Assembly: GCA_003022745.1 (NCBI GenBank)
Contig: PXSU01000080.1
Location: 1 to 13,845, forward strand
Length of the DNA stretch: 13,845 nt
Source of the DNA: Halobacteriales archaeon SW_9_67_25
Lineage (GTDB): Archaea; Halobacteriota; Halobacteria; Halobacteriales; Haloarculaceae
Direction of reading: 5' to 3'
The translations under genes and the position numbers were made by a program. Position 1 is the first letter of the stretch; every line of letters begins with the position of its first letter. The notes below the pieces were generated by a model. That model was not told the DNA's origin, made no database searches, and worked only from the letters and a program-made list of their open reading frames with translations. Below, in pieces: positions 12,115-13,845 of this stretch.

Positions 12115-13452
12115 TTACCGCTCGTGGAGCCGCATCGGCATGCCGTTGCGCGGGTGCATCGTCAGCGTCGGCCACAGGTCGGGCTCGTCCTCGCGGGTGT
12201 ACTCGAGCCGGTACTCCTGGGCAGTGCGTGCGAGGATGAGCTTTGCCTCCAGTTTCGCGAGGTGCTTGCCGATGCAGTGACGGGGCCCAGCCCCGAAGGG
12301 AAAGTAGGCGAACCGGGAGCGGTCGTCGTCGCCGACCCACCGGTCCGGGTCGAACCCTTCGGGGTCGTCCCAGAACCGCTCCGAGCGGTGCATGGCCCAC
12401 TGTGAGAGCATGATCGTCGCGCCTTCCGGAACGGTGTACCCGTCGAACGTGACCGGCTCGGCCGGGTCGCGGAACATCGCGTATACCGGCGGGTACAGCC
12501 GCATGGACTCGTCGACGACCCGCCCGACCAAGTCCAGAGTCGGGACGTCGGCCATGGTCGGTGGCTCCCCGCCGAGTTGCTCCTCGAGTTCCTCGTGGAG
12601 TCGCGCCTCGACCGTCGGGTGTTGCGAGAGGAGATACCAGCTGTAGGTCAGCGTCAGAGCGGTCGTGTCGTGACCCGCGAGCAGTATCGTCATCACCTCG
12701 TCGCGAATCTGCTCGTCGGTCTGTTCATCGCGCGCCCGGGCCCGCAGAAGGATCGACAGGAGGTCGTCTGGCCCCTCGTCGGTTTCGGGGTCGCCCTCGC
12801 TGCCCCGGCGCTCGGCGACGATGTCGGCGATCACCGACTCCATCGTCTCGACGGCGGCGTCGTACTCGCTGTCACCCGGCATGGGGAGCCAGGCCGGTGC
12901 GGCGAAGCGTACCGGGTCCGGTTCGAACCGCGCGCCCAGCGGCTCGAGTGCCTCCCGGATCGTCTGGATTCGCTCCTCCGAGAGGTCGGTCCCGAGCATC
13001 AGGTCGGTGATGACCGCGAGTGTCACCCGCGTCATCGCCTGTTCGACGTCGACGACCGCGCCGTCGCGCCAGTCGGAAAGCATGGCCTCGTTGTGGGCGA
13101 CGATGTCGTCCGCGAAGCCGGTCAGACGGTCCATCTTGAACGCCGGCGTCGCGAGCCGGCGCTGCTCGCGCCATGTCTGCCCCTCGCTGAGTAACAGCCC
13201 CTTGCCCAGCAGGTCGCCCAGCGCGTCGCCCTGGAACTCGGGTTTCGAGAAGCGGTCCGCTTCGGAGACGAGCACCCGCTCGATGTGCTCGGGCTCTGTC
13301 AGCAGGTACGTGTCCATCGGCCCGAGGTCGAACTGGACGACACCGTCGTAGGCCCCCTCGCAGGCCGAGAGGAATCTGAATGGGTCGTTCGCGTAGCGGC
13401 GGCTACTGCCAAACAGCGGTTCGCCTGTCGGACCGGGGGGTGACGTTCCCAT
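12115..13452 (-). CDS. Cytochrome P450
   Basis: This is a complete 445-residue soluble P450. The I-helix motif AGHDTT is at 259-264, the K-helix ExxR is ESMR at 315-318, the meander region includes FDPDRW (367-372), and the haem loop FGAGPRHCIG (386-395) places the axial thiolate at Cys393. WREQRRL (95-101) is the C-helix W/R pair that contacts haem propionates. There is no N-terminal membrane anchor, as is usual for prokaryotic P450s, so it needs separate ferredoxin-type electron donors; none is encoded nearby. The layout (AGHDTT, FGAGPRHCIG) resembles the CYP4/CYP102-like branch to which haloarchaeal CYP174-type enzymes belong; substrate is unknown. The start ATG at 13452 precedes GTSPPGPTGEPLFG, the normal P450 proline-rich opening. 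The promoter is unclear: ATTCAATTG near 13475-13485 is a weak TATA candidate. Confidence 0.96.
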   Translation of the reverse strand: MGTSPPGPTGEPLFGSSRRYANDPFRFLSACEGAYDGVVQFDLGPMDTYLLTEPEHIERVLVSEADRFSKPEFQGDALGDLLGKGLLLSEGQTWREQRRLATPAFKMDRLTGFADDIVAHNEAMLSDWRDGAVVDVEQAMTRVTLAVITDLMLGTDLSEERIQTIREALEPLGARFEPDPVRFAAPAWLPMPGDSEYDAAVETMESVIADIVAERRGSEGDPETDEGPDDLLSILLRARARDEQTDEQIRDEVMTILLAGHDTTALTLTYSWYLLSQHPTVEARLHEELEEQLGGEPPTMADVPTLDLVGRVVDESMRLYPPVYAMFRDPAEPVTFDGYTVPEGATIMLSQWAMHRSERFWDDPEGFDPDRWVGDDDRSRFAYFPFGAGPRHCIGKHLAKLEAKLILARTAQEYRLEYTREDEPDLWPTLTMHPRNGMPMRLHER

Positions 13453-13845
13453 CGGACGGTGTACGGTTTGGAGTCAATTGAATCTCTCGCTGACGACGCA
13501 CAATCTAGCGTCACTCCTCGGGAGAGTATCCGACCGGAGACACAGTGGTCGAAAACGTTCGTCGAGAACGGTCTCCGGAACGAGTACCTCGCCAGTCAGT
13601 TTACGTCGAGTTGAGTCGCTTGTGAACATAAACTCGGGTGTGGCTACGATACTAGTCGGTTCGGTTTCGAGGCAGCAGCGGCCTGACCGGGGCCTATGTC
13701 TACCGTGGCCACGACCGGATACCCTCAGAGACGCCGTCTCCCGTCAAAAACGGCGGCATCGGCACTCACGACTTAGTTTCTATCCATAGTGAATGTGAGT
13801 CGTGCGCCTACGGAGTCCGCTCGTTCCGTTACTGCTCGTCCAGCA
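13453..13845. other. 393-nt right-edge stretch without a convincing gene
   Basis: No open frame here has haloarchaeal character. An 8-bp inverted repeat, CCGGAGAC (13534-13541) and GTCTCCGG (13571-13578), surrounds CGAAAACGTTCG-type sequence upstream of the P450 gene and could be a regulatory site. At the very edge a minus-strand frame reads LDEQ then TAA (13829-13845). It could be the end of a gene lying to the right, but five codons cannot prove it. Confidence 0.4.

Noticed and set aside
1..13845. CRISPR arrays, tRNA or rRNA genes, insertion sequences, integrases
   Set aside because: I found no regularly spaced repeats, no tRNA-like cloverleaf with conserved arms, no rRNA-like stretch and no transposase or recombinase motifs in any frame.

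Overview
The window looks like a piece of a haloarchaeal (class Halobacteria) chromosome. Coding DNA is GC-rich, the proteins are strongly acidic, many starts sit 26-35 nt downstream of TATA-like boxes as expected for leaderless or short-leader archaeal transcripts, and the intergenic gaps are clearly AT-richer than the genes. I see no rRNA, tRNA, CRISPR array, transposase or integrase. All family names come from reading motifs, without database searches.

Left part (1-1381): the C-terminal end of an extended short-chain dehydrogenase (resembling the haloarchaeal glucose-6-phosphate dehydrogenase/uronate dehydrogenase group) converges on a low-specificity L-threonine aldolase that seems to have lost about 69 residues from its middle. 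A small protein with four CxxC knuckles is transcribed divergently from it.

Region 1382-2139 has no credible gene. It is AT-rich and holds palindromes of the form GTTTCGCATTGCGAAAY. One copy abuts the TATA box of the IclR-family regulator at 2140; another sits in a symmetric cluster of half-sites around a second TATA-like box about 280 nt upstream.

Region 2140-7440 is a co-directional cluster: IclR regulator, iron-type alcohol dehydrogenase, aldehyde dehydrogenase (2 nt gap) and an APC-type permease. The simplest reading is a regulated uptake-and-oxidation module (alcohol to aldehyde to acid) for an unidentified, possibly amine-bearing, alcohol. It is the best candidate here for an uncharacterised system.

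Region 7606-9436 (minus strand) pairs a calcineurin-like metallophosphoesterase with a nucleotidyltransferase-fold protein, each with its own TATA-like box. An AT-rich gap with a 13-bp direct repeat follows. It ends exactly at the stop codon of a possible 40-residue membrane protein divergent from a DsbD/UreH-like (TauE/SafE-type) membrane protein at 9967.

The right part (10772-13452) is all minus strand: an overlapping pair of small unknown soluble proteins, an overlapping pair of small membrane proteins, and a complete cytochrome P450. The last 393 nt carry no convincing gene.
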